This document shows, in pieces, positions 1 to 8,200 of a DNA stretch of 64,000 nt; position 1 is the first letter of the stretch; each line of letters starts with the position of its first letter. This stretch comes from Nocardia iowensis. GTDB lineage: Bacteria > Actinomycetota > Actinomycetes > Mycobacteriales > Mycobacteriaceae. The notes beneath the pieces were generated by a model. That model was not told the origin of the DNA, did not search any database, and worked only from the letters and a program-made list of their open reading frames with translations. Made by a program: the position numbers and the translations under genes. The stretch spans positions 4,216,001-4,280,000 of the forward strand of contig NZ_CP078145.1 in NCBI RefSeq assembly GCF_019222765.1, read 5' to 3'.

Positions 1-660
1 GCCGAGAACGACCAACCTGGCGGGCCAGTGTCCCGCTATGCCGCGCGCGACCTTCGGACTGCGCACCGTGCGGTCGGTCGCCGACGGTAGCAACCGCCGC
101 GTGCCCACGACGGCGGCCGCAGTGGCAAGCACGCTGACACCGGCGAAGTGGGCGGGCAGCGCCACGTGGCCCCGCTCGACCGCCGCGCCGACCAGGGAAC
201 CGCCGATCATGCCCAAACTGTGGCAGGCGTGGATGCCGGACAGCAGCGGTCGTCCACTCGCCTGCTCGACCGCGACACCGTGCGCGTTCATCGCCACGTC
301 AACGACGCTGTTGACTACCGCGAAAACGAACACCGACGCCGTCAGCCCGACCAGGTTGCCTGCCAGCAGCAACCCCGACAGGGTGAGCGCGAACAGCGGC
401 ATCGCGGCGCGCAGCGTGGCGCGGCTGCCGAACCGCAGGGTGACGAACTTGCCGAGTTGCAGACCGAACACGGCGCCGATGTTCAGCCCGGCGAACGCGA
501 TAGCAAGACCGGCTTCGTCGAGCCCGAGTTCGTCCTTGATGGTCGGCGTGCGCGCCACCCACGTCGCGAACAGCGCCCCGGTGAGAAGGAAGGTCAGGCG
601 AACCGACCACAGTGCCGACCGAACGTCGGCGGCGGTCGCGTCTACCGTGAGCATCGGCAT
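1..660 (-). CDS. MFS transporter, 3'-truncated by window edge
   Basis: The minus-strand frame is open from an ATG at 660 to the window edge, so only the first 220 codons are visible. The translation has alternating hydrophobic stretches (around residues 20-35, 50-65, 85-105, 108-120, 140-155 and 165-185) and the phrase DVAMNAHGVAVE, typical of the YbjJ-like branch of the major facilitator superfamily. Members are 12-TM permeases or exporters of mostly unknown substrate. A GAGG Shine-Dalgarno lies about 12 nt upstream of the start. It is divergent from the phosphatase gene at 847. Substrate cannot be inferred. Confidence 0.85.
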   Translation of the reverse strand, partial: MPMLTVDATAADVRSALWSVRLTFLLTGALFATWVARTPTIKDELGLDEAGLAIAFAGLNIGAVFGLQLGKFVTLRFGSRATLRAAMPLFALTLSGLLLAGNLVGLTASVFVFAVVNSVVDVAMNAHGVAVEQASGRPLLSGIHACHSLGMIGGSLVGAAVERGHVALPAHFAGVSVLATAAAVVGTRRLLPSATDRTVRSPKVARGIAGHWPARLVVLG

Positions 661-846
661 GGGGGCTGCTCCTCTCGCCTGATCTCGAGCCGGTACCCGC
701 GCCGCCACGCGAGTCACGAATCAGCTAGCGAAACACGAAACCCCGCGCCGGGCAACATCTTTACTCGGCGGCCCGAATCGGCCCGGCCTACACTGGTTTT
801 GCGGGGCTCGGCGTGTGAACAGGCCGGGTCCAGCAGAGAGTTGGAT

Positions 847-1605
847 ATGCACACCGATCTCACCCCACGCCGGTGGGTGGAGTTCGCCGAGATCGACAAT
901 GTGCGCGATCTCGGCGGCCTGCCCGTGAGCGGCGGCGGCACAACCCGTTTCGGGGTCGTCTATCGATCGAGCACACCGCAGCAGCTGTCCGAAACCGATC
1001 TGGCCTATCTGCTCGGCCCGGTGGGCTTGCGGACCCTCGTCGACCTGCGAATGCCAATGGAGGTGGCACGGGAAGGGTACGGGCGACTCGCGAAAAGCAC
1101 CGTGCGCCTGGTCAATCTCCCGATCTCCGTCCCGGCGAGCACGGCAACACCGGCCGAACTCGCACCGGACGCGCGCCGATACGACCTGCGCAAGCTGTAC
1201 CACGGACTGCTCAGTGGCAGCGCCGCATCGGTGGTGTCCGCGGCCCGACTGATCGCCGACACCCGCCAGCATTCGGTAGTTTTCCATTGCGCCGCAGGCA
1301 AAGACCGGACGGGCGTGCTGGCCGCCATCCTGCTCGACGCGGTCGGCGTCCCCGCGGCAGCCATCGTCGCGGACTACGCGCTCACCGCGGAACGCATCGA
1401 ACGCATCCGCGCCCGCCTCGACACCCTGCACTCCTATCACGGTCTGCCGCCGGTCCGGACCGGGATCCTCGCGGTCGACCCGGCCACCATGCTCCGGTTC
1501 GTGGACGATCTACACGCCGACTACGGCGGTGCCGCAGGCTGGTTGCGCGCGAACGGACTGACCGACGCGGAGCTGGCGGCCCTGCGCCGGGCGATGGTGG
1601 CCTGA
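847..1605 (+). CDS. PtpB-like tyrosine/lipid phosphatase
   Basis: 252-aa cytoplasmic-type protein (no signal peptide) with the phosphatase loop HCAAGKDRTG, i.e. CX5R with nucleophile Cys148 and Arg154. The general-acid/metal-independent fold and the early DNVRDLGGLP motif match the DSP/PtpB group (Y_phosphatase3), which includes secreted Mycobacterium tuberculosis PtpB. Those enzymes dephosphorylate phosphotyrosine and phosphoinositides; whether this one is exported is unknown. The ATG at 847 is preferred because upstream in-frame sequence is divergent-promoter DNA and the family begins near RDLGG; a purine-rich AGAGAG lies upstream. The gene ends 3 bp before the convergent UvrA-like gene. 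Confidence 0.88.
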   Translation: MHTDLTPRRWVEFAEIDNVRDLGGLPVSGGGTTRFGVVYRSSTPQQLSETDLAYLLGPVGLRTLVDLRMPMEVAREGYGRLAKSTVRLVNLPISVPASTATPAELAPDARRYDLRKLYHGLLSGSAASVVSAARLIADTRQHSVVFHCAAGKDRTGVLAAILLDAVGVPAAAIVADYALTAERIERIRARLDTLHSYHGLPPVRTGILAVDPATMLRFVDDLHADYGGAAGWLRANGLTDAELAALRRAMVA

Positions 1606-1608
1606 CCA

Positions 1609-3891
1609 CTACGCGGCTTCCATGCTCCGCCGCAGATAGTCCGCGGTAATGGACTTATCGTCGGCCATCAGTGCCGAAGGTGTTCCGGTGAACACGATCT
1701 CGCCGCCGTGCTTGCCGCCGTCCGGGCCGAGATCGATCACCCAGTCCGCGCGCTTCACCACCTCCAGGTCGTGTTCGATGACGATCACCGTGTTGCCCGC
1801 GTCGACCAGCCGATCCAGCAGCGCCAGCAAGGTGTCGACGTCGGCCATGTGCAGGCCGGTCGTGGGTTCGTCGAGAACGTAGATGCCGCCGCTGCGGTGC
1901 AGGTGGTCGGCCAGCTTGATGCGCTGGCGTTCACCGCCGGACAGCGAGCTGAGCGAGCGGCCCAGGGTGAGGTAGCCGAGGCCGACCTCGTTGAGCGACC
2001 GCAGCGGCCTGCGAATCTTGCTGTCGGCGTTGCCGTCCCAGAAATCGAGGGCCTGCTCGGCGGTCATGTCCAGCACGTCGGCGATGGACGCGCCGCGCAC
2101 CGTATAGCCGAGCACCTCGGGCCGGTACCGCCTGCCGTGGCAGGTCTGGCACACGGTGGTGATCGGGTCCATGTAGGCCAGGTCGGTGAAAATGACACCC
2201 GCGCCACCGCATTCGGGGCACGCTCCCGCGGAGTTGAAGCTGAACAGGCCCGGCTTCACCCCGTGTTCCCGTGCGAACAGCTGCCGCAACGGGTCCATGA
2301 TGCCGATGTAGGTGGCCGGGCTGGAGCGGCGGGAGGTGTGTATCGCCGCCTGGCTCACCGCGATCGCGTCCGGGTGCGCGGCCAGGAACGCGCCGGAGAC
2401 CAGCGTGCTCTTGCCCGAGCCCGCCACCCCGGTCACCGCGGTGAGCACACCGGTCGGGAACTCGGCGGTGACGTTCTTCAAGTTGTACAGATCGACGTCC
2501 TCGACGGTCAGCCAGCCGGTCGGGGTGCGGGTCCGGTCCTTGACCGATTGCACCCGGCGCAGCCGCTCGCCGGTCAACGTTCCCGAGGCGCGCAGCTTTT
2601 CGACCGTGCCCTGGAACACGATCTGCCCGCCGTGCCCGCCCGCACCGGGCCCCATGTCCACCACATGGTCGGCGACCGCGATGACATCGGGGGAGTGCTC
2701 GACCACCAGCACCGTATTTCCCTTGTCGCGCAACTGGATCAGCAGGTGATTCAGTCGGCCGACGTCACGCGGATGCATGCCGACGCTCGGTTCGTCGAAG
2801 ATGTAGGTCATGCCGGTGAGACTGGAACCGAGGTGCCGAACGACCTTGAGCCGCTGCGCCTCACCGCCGGACAGCGACGAAGTCTCCCGGTCCAGTGAGA
2901 GGTAGCCGAGACCGACCTCCTCGATCCGCCGCAACCGGGCCACCGCGGCGCGCGCGATCGGTTCCGCCAGCGGATCGTGGATCGCGTCGAGCACCTCGAT
3001 CAGATCCGAAACCTCCAGCCTGCCGTAGTCCGCGATGCCGAGACCGTCGATCCGGCTGGCCAGCGCCGCCGCGTTCAATCGGGCGCCACCGCAGGCGGGG
3101 CAGATCTCCTCGGTGACCACCTCCCGCGCGGCCGCCTGATTCTTGTCCGACAGCGCGTCGAGATCCCGCTTGATGTAGAGGCGGTCGAACCGTTCGAGCA
3201 GACCTTCGTAGGCGTTGTGCCCCATCGAGCCGGTCTTGTTCAACCGGGGCACCCGAAAGCCGTTGCCGTGCAGGAACAGCTGCCACTCTTCGGCGGTGTA
3301 GTCGCGTAACGGCTTGTCCGGATCGAAAAGCCCGGACTCGGCGAAGATCTGCCACTGGAAGGTGCCGATGGCGAAGGGCCCGAAGGTGATAGCGCCCTCG
3401 TTGAGCGACTTGTCGGTGTCGAGCAGCTTGTCCAGGTTCGGCCGCACCACATGGCCGAGGCCGCCGCATTCCGGACACATGCCGAGCGGGTCGTTGAACG
3501 AATAACGGGTCGCCTCCCCGGCGCTCGGCTCGCTGTGCCGGGAGAACAGCACTCGGATGATCGAATGAATGTCGGTCATGGTGCCGACGGTGGAGCGGGA
3601 GTTGCCGCCGATCGGTCGCTGGTCGACGACCACCGCGGGGGCCAAGTTGTCGATTACGTCGGCTTCCGGTCGCTCGTACTTCGGCAGCCGGTTGCGGATG
3701 AACCAGGTGAAGGTCTCGTTGAGTTGGCGTTGCGACTCGACCGCGACGGTGCCGAAAACGACCGATGACTTGCCCGAACCGGACACCCCGGTGAAGACCA
3801 CGATCTTGCCCTTGGGGATCTCCAGCGAGATGTTGCGCAGGTTGTTCTCGCGGGCTCCGACGATCTGGATGGTGTCTCGTTCTGTGTTCAC
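1609..3891 (-). CDS. UvrA-like ABC ATPase (excinuclease/drug-resistance type)
   Basis: About 760 aa, markedly shorter than canonical UvrA (about 950). Two ABC modules are visible: Walker A GVSGSGKSS near the N-terminus and GVAGSGKST in the middle, signatures LSGGEAQRLK and LSGGERQRIK, Walker B IFDEPSVGMH and VLDEPTTGLH, plus CPxCGG zinc-finger cysteines in both halves. The reduced length fits the UvrA2/DrrC class that lacks the UvrB-binding region and is linked to tolerance of DNA-intercalating drugs. GTG at 3891 is chosen; a TTG at 3912 in the same frame is possible. It is divergent from the WYL regulator at 3954, a plausible controller. Canonical nucleotide-excision function is doubtful without the missing domain. 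Confidence 0.9.
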   Translation of the reverse strand: MNTERDTIQIVGARENNLRNISLEIPKGKIVVFTGVSGSGKSSVVFGTVAVESQRQLNETFTWFIRNRLPKYERPEADVIDNLAPAVVVDQRPIGGNSRSTVGTMTDIHSIIRVLFSRHSEPSAGEATRYSFNDPLGMCPECGGLGHVVRPNLDKLLDTDKSLNEGAITFGPFAIGTFQWQIFAESGLFDPDKPLRDYTAEEWQLFLHGNGFRVPRLNKTGSMGHNAYEGLLERFDRLYIKRDLDALSDKNQAAAREVVTEEICPACGGARLNAAALASRIDGLGIADYGRLEVSDLIEVLDAIHDPLAEPIARAAVARLRRIEEVGLGYLSLDRETSSLSGGEAQRLKVVRHLGSSLTGMTYIFDEPSVGMHPRDVGRLNHLLIQLRDKGNTVLVVEHSPDVIAVADHVVDMGPGAGGHGGQIVFQGTVEKLRASGTLTGERLRRVQSVKDRTRTPTGWLTVEDVDLYNLKNVTAEFPTGVLTAVTGVAGSGKSTLVSGAFLAAHPDAIAVSQAAIHTSRRSSPATYIGIMDPLRQLFAREHGVKPGLFSFNSAGACPECGGAGVIFTDLAYMDPITTVCQTCHGRRYRPEVLGYTVRGASIADVLDMTAEQALDFWDGNADSKIRRPLRSLNEVGLGYLTLGRSLSSLSGGERQRIKLADHLHRSGGIYVLDEPTTGLHMADVDTLLALLDRLVDAGNTVIVIEHDLEVVKRADWVIDLGPDGGKHGGEIVFTGTPSALMADDKSITADYLRRSMEAA

Positions 3892-3913
3892 GGCACCCAC
3901 GGTATGCGGCAAT

Positions 3914-3953
3914 GAGGTCAGGTTCGGTCCTCATTCGAGGTCATACTGGCACG
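3914..3953. promoter_or_regulatory. Divergent promoter with repeated GAGGTCA
   Basis: The 62-bp gap between the UvrA-like gene and the WYL gene contains two direct copies of GAGGTCA (3914-3920 and 3937-3943) spaced 23 bp start to start, about two helical turns. The first copy also forms an inverted pair TGAGG/CCTCA (3913-3917, 3929-3933). CATACT at 3942-3947 lies 6 nt before the GTG at 3954, the spacing expected for a -10 box of a leaderless transcript. Inferred operator for the adjacent WYL regulator. Confidence 0.45.
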
Positions 3954-4922
3954 GTGACCGAGACCGCCGCGCGACTGCTCCAATTGCTGTCGCTGCTACA
4001 GACCAGACGCGAATGGACCGGCCCTGAGCTGGCCGAACGCCTCGGCGTGACGGTGCGCACGGTGCGTCGCGACATCGACCGATTGCGTGAGCTGGAGTAC
4101 CCCGTGCACGCCAGCCTCGGCTCGGTCGGCGGCTACCGGCTGGAGGCGGGGACCGCGCTGCCGCCGCTGCTGCTCGACGACGAGGAGGCCGTGGCGATCA
4201 CCCTGGGTTTGCGCAGCGCCGCCCAGGGCTCGGTGGCGGGTATCGAGGAGTCGGCGGCCCGGGCTCTGGTCAAGCTCCAGCAGGTGCTGCCGACCCGGCT
4301 GCGCGGACGGGTGGACGCGGTCGATTCGGCGACCGTCTCGCTCGGTGGTCCGGCCGCCGGTCCGCGGGTCGATCCGGAGACGCTGGTCGTCCTGGCCGCC
4401 GCTGCCCGCGACGGTGAGCGAATACGCTTCCGCTATCGCGACAAGGGCGATGCGGAGAGCAGGCGATTCGCCGAGCCGCACAGTCTCGTCGCCGCGGGTC
4501 GCCGTTGGTATCTGGTCGCCTGGGATGTGGACCGTGCGGACTGGCGTACCTTCCGGGTAGACCGGATCGAGGCGCCGTTCCCGACGGGAGTGCGTTGTGC
4601 GCCAAGGGATTTGCCCGCTGACGACGCCGCCGCGTTCGTCACCGCTCAGCTGGCCCGCTCCCGTCCCGCGCGCAGCGTGGTCTTCCTCGTGCACACTTCG
4701 GCCGAGCAACTGGCCGAAACCTTCCGAGTGCGACCGGAAGAGGTCGAGCCGATCGACGACCGCAGCTGCCTGATCCGCACCAGCGCCGACTCACTGGAAT
4801 GGACCGCTATCCGAATCGCCCATCTCGGCGTGGAGTTCGAGGTCCGCGAACCGCCGGAGATGCAGCGCATGTTGCGTGACCTCGGCGCTAAACTCCTTCG
4901 CGCGGCGGGGGATCCGCAGTAG
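3954..4922 (+). CDS. HTH-WYL domain transcriptional regulator
   Basis: 322 aa. An N-terminal HTH_11-type winged helix (TETAARLLQLLSLLQTRREW then ELAERLGVTVRTVRRDIDRL, residues 1-45) is followed by a WYL domain (region around GRRWYLVAWDVDRADWRTFRVDRI) and a C-terminal extension. This is the YafY/PafBC-like actinobacterial family; WYL domains sense ligands, often nucleic acids or nucleotides, and several members respond to DNA damage. The GTG at 3954 starts the conserved HTH directly and has no Shine-Dalgarno, consistent with leaderless translation. It is divergent from a UvrA-like gene, which suggests joint regulation of a DNA-damage or drug response; that link is inference. Confidence 0.88.
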   Translation: MTETAARLLQLLSLLQTRREWTGPELAERLGVTVRTVRRDIDRLRELEYPVHASLGSVGGYRLEAGTALPPLLLDDEEAVAITLGLRSAAQGSVAGIEESAARALVKLQQVLPTRLRGRVDAVDSATVSLGGPAAGPRVDPETLVVLAAAARDGERIRFRYRDKGDAESRRFAEPHSLVAAGRRWYLVAWDVDRADWRTFRVDRIEAPFPTGVRCAPRDLPADDAAAFVTAQLARSRPARSVVFLVHTSAEQLAETFRVRPEEVEPIDDRSCLIRTSADSLEWTAIRIAHLGVEFEVREPPEMQRMLRDLGAKLLRAAGDPQ

Positions 4923-4999
4923 GCAGGGTCGGGTTGACGTGTGTTTGCCGGGTGCGCGGACGACCGAACTGAAAAGCGACCGGTACCCCTCTTTTCATA

Positions 5000-5032
5000 A
5001 CCGGTATACGACCGGTCGTGCGTTGCTATCGT
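5000..5032 (+). promoter_or_regulatory. Leaderless promoter and ACCGGT repeats before TRAP genes
   Basis: TATCGT at 5027-5032 ends exactly 6 nt before the ATG at 5039, and there is no Shine-Dalgarno, so transcription and translation probably start together. Two copies of the palindrome ACCGGT (5000-5005 and 5011-5016) are spaced 11 bp apart just upstream, where a regulator or sigma factor would sit. Function inferred from position. Confidence 0.45.
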
Positions 5033-5038
5033 TCCGCC

Positions 5039-7066
5039 ATGTCGAACACGGGGGGCGCTCGGGTTGCTGCCGAGGCGCCTGTGGAGGATCGGCCACCGAT
5101 AGTGGAGGTCGATGACGAGGAGCGGCCCGCTCGGGTACTGAGCGGTTGGGCCGAACGGGTGGTGTCGGTAACTGCGTTCGCGGTCGCGATTCTGGTGGTA
5201 TGGCAGGTGTTTCGGCCGTTGCCACAGGGCAGCCAGTACTACCTGGTTGTGTTCCTGGCGGCGACGTTGCCGCTGGTGTTCCTCGCGTATCGCTCGGGCT
5301 TACGGTTCCTGGATCGTGCGGACGGGCCAGGCGTGCTCGATTGGCTGCTGGCCGCGGTCTCGCTGGTGGTCTGTCTCTACCCGGTGCTGCCGTTGACGAT
5401 CGGGTCGGGTGGCGGCGGGTACAACGCCTTCCTGGACAGGCAGGGTCTGCTCGATCCCGTCGACGTCGGCATGGGCGCGCTGCTGCTGGTGCTCGTGCTG
5501 GAGGCGTGCCGGCGGACCACCGGGTGGGTACTTCCGCTGGTCTGCCTGGTGTTCCTGGCCTACGGGTATTACGGAGGTTTCCTGCCGCAAGGATGGACGA
5601 TCGCGCACGCGGGCTTGGACTTCGGGCAGATCGTCGACGCGCTGTACAACTCGGGCAGCGGCTTCTACGGCACACCGTTGGATGTCGCGGCCACCTATAT
5701 CGTGCTGTTCACGCTGTACGGCGCGGTGCTCGAATTCTCCGGTGCGGCACAGTTCTTCGTGGATCTGTCGGTGGCCGCGTTCCGTCGTTCCCGCGGTGCC
5801 GCCGGACGGACCGCCGTCGCGTCGGGATTCCTGCTCGGCACGGTGTCCGGGTCGGGCACCGCGACCGCCGTGACCGTCGGCGCGGTCACCTGGCCGATCC
5901 TCAAACGCGCGGGCTATCCGCCGGAGCAGGCGGGCGGCATGCTCGCCGCGGCCGGTGTCGGCGCGATCCTCTCGCCGCCGACCTTGGGTGTCGCGGCGTT
6001 CATCGTCGCCGAGTACCTCGAAGTGTCATATGTGACCGTGCTCGGCTGGGCATTGATTCCGACGGTGCTCTACTACCTCGGCATCCTGCTGGCCGTGGAG
6101 ATCGACGCACGCAGGCTCGACACCAAGGCGGTGGAGATCGGCGGCCCCTCGGCGTGGCGGCTGCTCCTGCGATTCGGGTACCACTTCCTGTCGCTCATCG
6201 CGATCGTCGTGCTGCTGCTGATCGGCGTCAGTGCCACGCGGGCCGTCGTATACGCCACGGTGCTGGCCTTCGTACTGTCCTTTCTCGACTCGCGGACCCG
6301 CGAGATCGCGCGGTCACCGCGCCGGGTCTTCTACTCGATCGGCAGCGGGGTGCGCGCCGCGTTGCCGGTGGTCGCGGTGTGTGCCTCGGCGGGTGTGATC
6401 ACCGCGATGACGACCAAGACCGGCCTCGGCGCACAGCTGGCCGCGCTGCTGGTGCGGGCGGCGAAGTCGTTGTCGGACAATCACACCGTGGTGCTGGCCT
6501 GCACCGTCGTGCTCGCGGCGGGCGCGCTGGCACTGCTCGGCCTCGCGGTACCGGTGACGGCCTCGTTCATCATCGGCTGGGCGATCATCGGCCCCGCGCT
6601 GCTCGCACTCGAAGTGCCCGCCCCGGCCGCGGCGATGTTCGTCTTCTACTACTCGGTGCTCTCCGAGGTGACGCCACCGACGGCGCTGGCGGCGGTGGGT
6701 GCCGCCGCGGTCACCGGCGCCAAAACCGTGCCGACGATGTGGCAGGCCCTGAAATACGCGCTGCCCGCGTTCCTGGTGCCTATCGTGTTCGTGCTCACCG
6801 AACCCGGTGAATACCTGCTCGGCCGCGGACCCTTCCTCGGCATCCTGTGGACCACGGCCGTTGCCTGTGTTGCCGTCGCCGCGCTCGCGGTGGCCACCGG
6901 CGGCTGGATTCTCGGGATCGGCCCGGCCCGGCCGGTCGCCCGGGCGTTGGCCGCCATCGGTGGCCTGTTGCTGCTGTACCTGGAGACCGGCGCGCTCATC
7001 GCCGGAACGGTCGTGCTCGCCGCGGCCATCGGGATCACTCTGCTCTCTCGAAGGAGGACGACATGA
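5039..7066 (+). CDS. TRAP-TAXI transporter, fused small+large membrane subunit
   Basis: 675-aa integral membrane protein. It matches the TRAP 4TM/12TM fusion family: an N-terminal DctQ-like segment (roughly residues 35-150, four hydrophobic helices) joined to a DctM-like segment with the characteristic GTVSGSGTATAVTVGAVTWP and AAAGVGAILSPPTLGVAAF loops (about residues 275-325) and PPTALAAVGAAAVTGA near residue 550. It imports a solute, often a carboxylate, using an ion gradient together with an extracytoplasmic TAXI protein. The following TAXI gene overlaps it by ATGA (7063-7066), so they are translationally coupled. The start at 5039 is supported by a leaderless -10 box; a GTG at 5018 is in frame. 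Confidence 0.9.
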   Translation: MSNTGGARVAAEAPVEDRPPIVEVDDEERPARVLSGWAERVVSVTAFAVAILVVWQVFRPLPQGSQYYLVVFLAATLPLVFLAYRSGLRFLDRADGPGVLDWLLAAVSLVVCLYPVLPLTIGSGGGGYNAFLDRQGLLDPVDVGMGALLLVLVLEACRRTTGWVLPLVCLVFLAYGYYGGFLPQGWTIAHAGLDFGQIVDALYNSGSGFYGTPLDVAATYIVLFTLYGAVLEFSGAAQFFVDLSVAAFRRSRGAAGRTAVASGFLLGTVSGSGTATAVTVGAVTWPILKRAGYPPEQAGGMLAAAGVGAILSPPTLGVAAFIVAEYLEVSYVTVLGWALIPTVLYYLGILLAVEIDARRLDTKAVEIGGPSAWRLLLRFGYHFLSLIAIVVLLLIGVSATRAVVYATVLAFVLSFLDSRTREIARSPRRVFYSIGSGVRAALPVVAVCASAGVITAMTTKTGLGAQLAALLVRAAKSLSDNHTVVLACTVVLAAGALALLGLAVPVTASFIIGWAIIGPALLALEVPAPAAAMFVFYYSVLSEVTPPTALAAVGAAAVTGAKTVPTMWQALKYALPAFLVPIVFVLTEPGEYLLGRGPFLGILWTTAVACVAVAALAVATGGWILGIGPARPVARALAAIGGLLLLYLETGALIAGTVVLAAAIGITLLSRRRTT

Positions 7067-8058
7067 GAAGAGTCGCCATCATTTTCGCCGTCACCGCGGT
7101 ATCGGCCGGACTACTGACCGGATGTGGCGGGCGCCGGGACGCGCCGCACCACGATTCCGGCGCCGCCATCACCTGCGAGGTGAAGTCGGAGACCAGGGTC
7201 GGCATCGCGACCGGCAACGCGACCGGCGTCTACTTCGCGCTGGGCAATGCCTACGCCGACCAGGTCTCCCAGGCCACCGACGGCAAGGTGAAGGCGACCG
7301 CCGCCGAGACCGGCGCGTCCGTGCAGAACATCCAGCAGTTGGTCGCGGGCACCTACCAGGTGGCGTTCTCGCTCGCCGACACCGCCGCGGACGCCGTGCT
7401 CGGCACGGGCGGCTTCGACGGCAAAAAGCAACCGGTGCAGGCGCTTTCCCGGCTCTACCCGAACTACACCCAGGTGCTGGTCCGCACCGGCGCCAATATC
7501 AACTCCGTCGCCGACCTGCGCGGCAAGCGCGTGTCCACCGGCTCGCCCAAATCGGGCACCGAGGTGATCGCGCAGCGGGTACTTCAGGCTGCGGGCCTGA
7601 ACCCGGACAGTGACATCTCCGCCCAGCGCCTGGACCTCACGAAGACCGTCGACGGTATGAAGGACGGCTCCATCGACGCCATGTTCTTCTCCGGCGGCCT
7701 GCCGACCCCCGGCATCACCGACCTGTTCACCTCGGCCAAGGACAAGGTCCGCTTCCTCGACATCGCCGACCAGCTCCCCGCCATGCGCAAGGTGAGTCCG
7801 GTCTACGAGGAGGGCACTATCCCCGCTGCCACCTACGGCCTGCCCGCTGACGCGAAAACTATCGTCGTCCCGAACGTCCTCCTTGTCCGCGACGATCTCG
7901 ACGCCGACCTGGCCTGCGTCCTGTCCAAGACCCTCTTCGACCGCAAATCTCAACTCGAACAAGCCAACTCCGCTGCCAAGGGCATTTCCCGCGACACTGC
8001 CCGCGACACCGACCCGGTCCCGCTGCACCGCGGCGCCGACCACGCACTGACCAAGTAG
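7063..8058 (+). CDS. TAXI-family solute-binding lipoprotein (copy 1)
   Basis: 331 aa. The N-terminus is a lipoprotein signal (MRRVAIIF, hydrophobic core, lipobox LTGC near residue 21), so the mature protein is anchored outside the membrane. The body carries TAXI signatures: VGIATGNATGVYFALGNAYA, NIQQLVAGTYQVAFSLAD and LRGKRVSTGSPKSGTE. It delivers substrate to the fused TRAP permease whose stop codon it overlaps. A perfect AAGGAGG lies at 7051-7057. It is a tandem paralogue of the gene at 8201, identical in length and very similar throughout; the two differ most in the 10-20 residues after the lipobox. Confidence 0.92.
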   Translation: MRRVAIIFAVTAVSAGLLTGCGGRRDAPHHDSGAAITCEVKSETRVGIATGNATGVYFALGNAYADQVSQATDGKVKATAAETGASVQNIQQLVAGTYQVAFSLADTAADAVLGTGGFDGKKQPVQALSRLYPNYTQVLVRTGANINSVADLRGKRVSTGSPKSGTEVIAQRVLQAAGLNPDSDISAQRLDLTKTVDGMKDGSIDAMFFSGGLPTPGITDLFTSAKDKVRFLDIADQLPAMRKVSPVYEEGTIPAATYGLPADAKTIVVPNVLLVRDDLDADLACVLSKTLFDRKSQLEQANSAAKGISRDTARDTDPVPLHRGADHALTK

Positions 8059-8074
8059 GAGCGACGTCAGCCCT

Positions 8075-8114
8075 GACCCACGGGCGCGCAGGCGGGTCGC
8101 CGCGCCCGTGGGTC
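8075..8114 (+). terminator. Strong hairpin between the two TAXI genes
   Basis: GACCCACGGGCGCG (8075-8088) is perfectly complementary to CGCGCCCGTGGGTC (8101-8114), a 14-bp GC-rich stem with a 12-nt loop. No U-run follows, as is common in actinobacteria. It lies 17 bp after the first TAXI gene and could terminate part of the transcripts, or protect the upstream mRNA from 3' decay so that copy 1 is made in excess. Confidence 0.7.
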
Positions 8115-8200
8115 GGCCGACGGCTGCCGTTGATGACGCGGAGCAGGTGGGCGGGCTGGTTGTGGCGATCGCGGTCGCGCCGCGCGCCAGGGAGGACGAG

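Noticed and set aside
148..846. In-frame N-terminal extension of the phosphatase
   Set aside because: It runs antisense through the MFS gene and is Arg/Gln-rich; the family starts at the ATG 847.
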